A stretch of 7,141 nt of DNA from Sulfurovum sp. UBA1140 (GTDB taxonomy: Bacteria; Campylobacterota; Campylobacteria; Campylobacterales; Sulfurovaceae), in the NCBI GenBank assembly GCA_002311915.1, contig DCAF01000032.1, positions 10,719 through 17,859 on the forward strand, in the 5' to 3' direction. Below are positions 6,137 through 7,141 of the stretch, in pieces (position 1 is the first letter of the stretch; every line of letters begins with the position of its first letter). The notes under the pieces were generated by a model. It made no database searches. It had not been told where the DNA came from and saw only the letters and a program-made list of their open reading frames with translations. A program made the translations under genes and the position numbers.

Positions 6137-6463
6137 ATCCTCTTCACCTGTTCGGATACGAATGGTTCTTTCAATATCTGTTACAAATATTTTTCCATCA
6201 CCAATCTTACCTGTGTGGGCTGCTTTTTTAATGGCATCAATGGCAAGATTTAGAAACTCTTCTCCACTGACGACAATCTCTATTTTAACTTTAGGAATAA
6301 ACTCAACCACATACTCAGCCCCTCGATAAAGCTCTGAGTGTCCTTGTTGTCGTCCATAACCTTTAACTTCAGAGATGGTCATTCCCTCTATTCCTGCTTC
6401 TACTAACGCATCTTTAATATCTTCTAGTTTAAATGGTTTAATGATGGCTTCTATTCTTTTCAT
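6122..6463 (-). CDS. glnB: nitrogen regulatory protein PII
   Basis: This 113-residue trimeric signal protein senses 2-oxoglutarate, ATP and ADP and controls ammonium uptake and assimilation. It begins MKRIEAIIKPFKLEDIKDAL, the PII opening strand and helix. Ligand residue Gln39 is in GYGRQQGH, the T-loop carries LYRGAEY with Tyr51, the usual uridylylation site, Lys58 follows in the VEFIPK stretch, and the second signature TGKIGDGKIFV is near residue 84. Length is normal, ending in an acidic EEDEEAL tail. The ATG has AGAGGA about seven bases upstream. It follows an ammonium transporter gene by 38 bases with no promoter or terminator visible between, so the two are very likely co-transcribed and this protein probably plugs that transporter; glnK would be an equally fair name. 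Whether Tyr51 is uridylylated depends on a GlnD enzyme not seen here. Confidence 0.95.
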   Translation of the reverse strand: MKRIEAIIKPFKLEDIKDALVEAGIEGMTISEVKGYGRQQGHSELYRGAEYVVEFIPKVKIEIVVSGEEFLNLAIDAIKKAAHTGKIGDGKIFVTDIERTIRIRTGEEDEEAL

Positions 6464-6501
6464 GATTTAATCCTCTTTTTTATTTCGGCTACAAAAATTC
6501 C

Positions 6502-7141
6502 CTATATGGTTCGTTTAAACTCTAGATAAGCTTCCATACCACACTCAATGGCATCTATTCCTTCTAACTGTTCATCATCATCTGCTCTAAGTACAAAAAT
6601 TTTATTGATTAAAAAGATTGTAATAAAAGAGATAGGAAAGACAATAGTCCCAACCACAATTATACCTTTAAGTTGTGTTAATATACTTACATCCGAGACA
6701 AATATACCTACGGCGAGTGTTCCCCAAATACCATTGATTAAGTGAACCGATAATGCACCCACGGGGTCATCCATTTTTAGTTTATCAAAGAGTGGTACTG
6801 CCCAAACAACCAACGCTCCACCAATGGCACCAATTAAAATAGGTGTGTAAATATCATACTGGTCAGGTCCTGCTGTTACTGCTACTAATCCACCCAAAGC
6901 ACCATTCAAAATCATGGTAATATCAAACTTTTTATAACGGAAATAGGTGAGTAACCACCCCACAATTGCACCTGAAAGCCCTGCTGTATTGGTGTTCATA
7001 ATGGTTAGTGCCACAACATCTGCGTTCTCTTTAGAAGAGATAGCACCCACAGAACCACCATTAAAGCCAAACCACCCAATCCATAGTAAAAAGGTCATTG
7101 CAAAGATTGCAAAAAAGGTGTCGATGACGTAAGTCATCTCC
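6502..7141 (-). CDS. amt: ammonium transporter, C-terminal half (5' end outside window)
   Basis: This is the last 212 or so codons of an Amt/Rh-family ammonium channel. The frame runs off the right edge (GAG at 7138-7140 is in frame), so the Met at 7137 is internal and roughly the N-terminal half is missing. Numbered from that Met, visible Amt hallmarks are LLWIGWFGFNGGS (17-29), ILNGALGGLVAVTAG (76-90) and DDPVGALSVH (123-132); His132 (bases 6742-6744) is the second of the twin pore histidines (E. coli AmtB His318). Hydrophobic helices alternate to about residue 182, followed by the cytoplasmic tail LRADDDEQLEGIDAIECGMEAY that binds or couples to PII. In that tail Cys199 stands where most family members have histidine (EHGExAY). 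glnB lies 38 bases downstream in the same operon. The tail ends normally at TAG 6502-6504. Confidence 0.93.
   Translation of the reverse strand, partial: EMTYVIDTFFAIFAMTFLLWIGWFGFNGGSVGAISSKENADVVALTIMNTNTAGLSGAIVGWLLTYFRYKKFDITMILNGALGGLVAVTAGPDQYDIYTPILIGAIGGALVVWAVPLFDKLKMDDPVGALSVHLINGIWGTLAVGIFVSDVSILTQLKGIIVVGTIVFPISFITIFLINKIFVLRADDDEQLEGIDAIECGMEAYLEFKRTI

Noticed and set aside
1..7141. A new multi-gene system, mobile element, CRISPR array or structural RNA gene
   Set aside because: Every sizeable frame is a known core-family gene; no spaced repeats, transposase, integrase, tRNA fold or attachment-site duplication was seen.

Overview
The window looks like ordinary chromosome from a sulfur-oxidising Campylobacterota (epsilonproteobacterial) organism of the Sulfurimonas/Sulfurovum/Arcobacter kind. 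The DNA is AT-rich. The RpoD, the saccharopine-dehydrogenase-like carboxy(nor)spermidine dehydrogenase and the DedA protein all look like that phylum, two genes start with TTG, and one promoter has the extended, A/T-flanked -10 box with no -35 typical of the group. The genus is inferred from protein style only, not from a search.

Layout. (1) Bases 1-1541, plus strand: the 3' end of a c-type cytochrome gene, then a Tat-exported FAD protein. Together they are the two subunits of a periplasmic flavocytochrome c sulfide dehydrogenase (FccA/FccB). (2) Bases 1586-2824, minus strand: a carboxy(nor)spermidine dehydrogenase of the aspartate-semialdehyde route to spermidine. It converges on fccB and diverges from the next operon. 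(3) Bases 2954-4110, plus strand: a translationally coupled pair, a DedA-family membrane protein and a histidine (phosphoglycerate-mutase-like) phosphatase. (4) Bases 4227-6098, plus strand: rpoD, the housekeeping sigma-70 factor, behind its own strong -10 box. (5) Bases 6122-7141, minus strand: an amt-glnB operon read from the right edge, with the ammonium transporter cut by the window and its PII regulator 38 bases downstream. rpoD and glnB converge across a 23-base gap occupied by two perfect hairpins.

The genes form several independent units: sulfide oxidation in the periplasm, polyamine synthesis, an envelope/phosphatase pair, core transcription, and ammonium uptake with nitrogen sensing. 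I see no mobile element, phage gene, CRISPR array, tRNA or rRNA, and no evidence of a new multi-gene system. The most unusual points are at residue level. The flavin subunit has proline where the Allochromatium protein has the cysteine that covalently holds FAD, although both redox cysteines are kept. Its cytochrome partner has a compact haem domain with a single haem in the visible part. The DedA protein has lysines at the two places where the family usually has arginines. All gaps between genes are under 150 bases; the larger ones (2825-2953 and 4111-4226) hold the promoters and possible terminator listed below.
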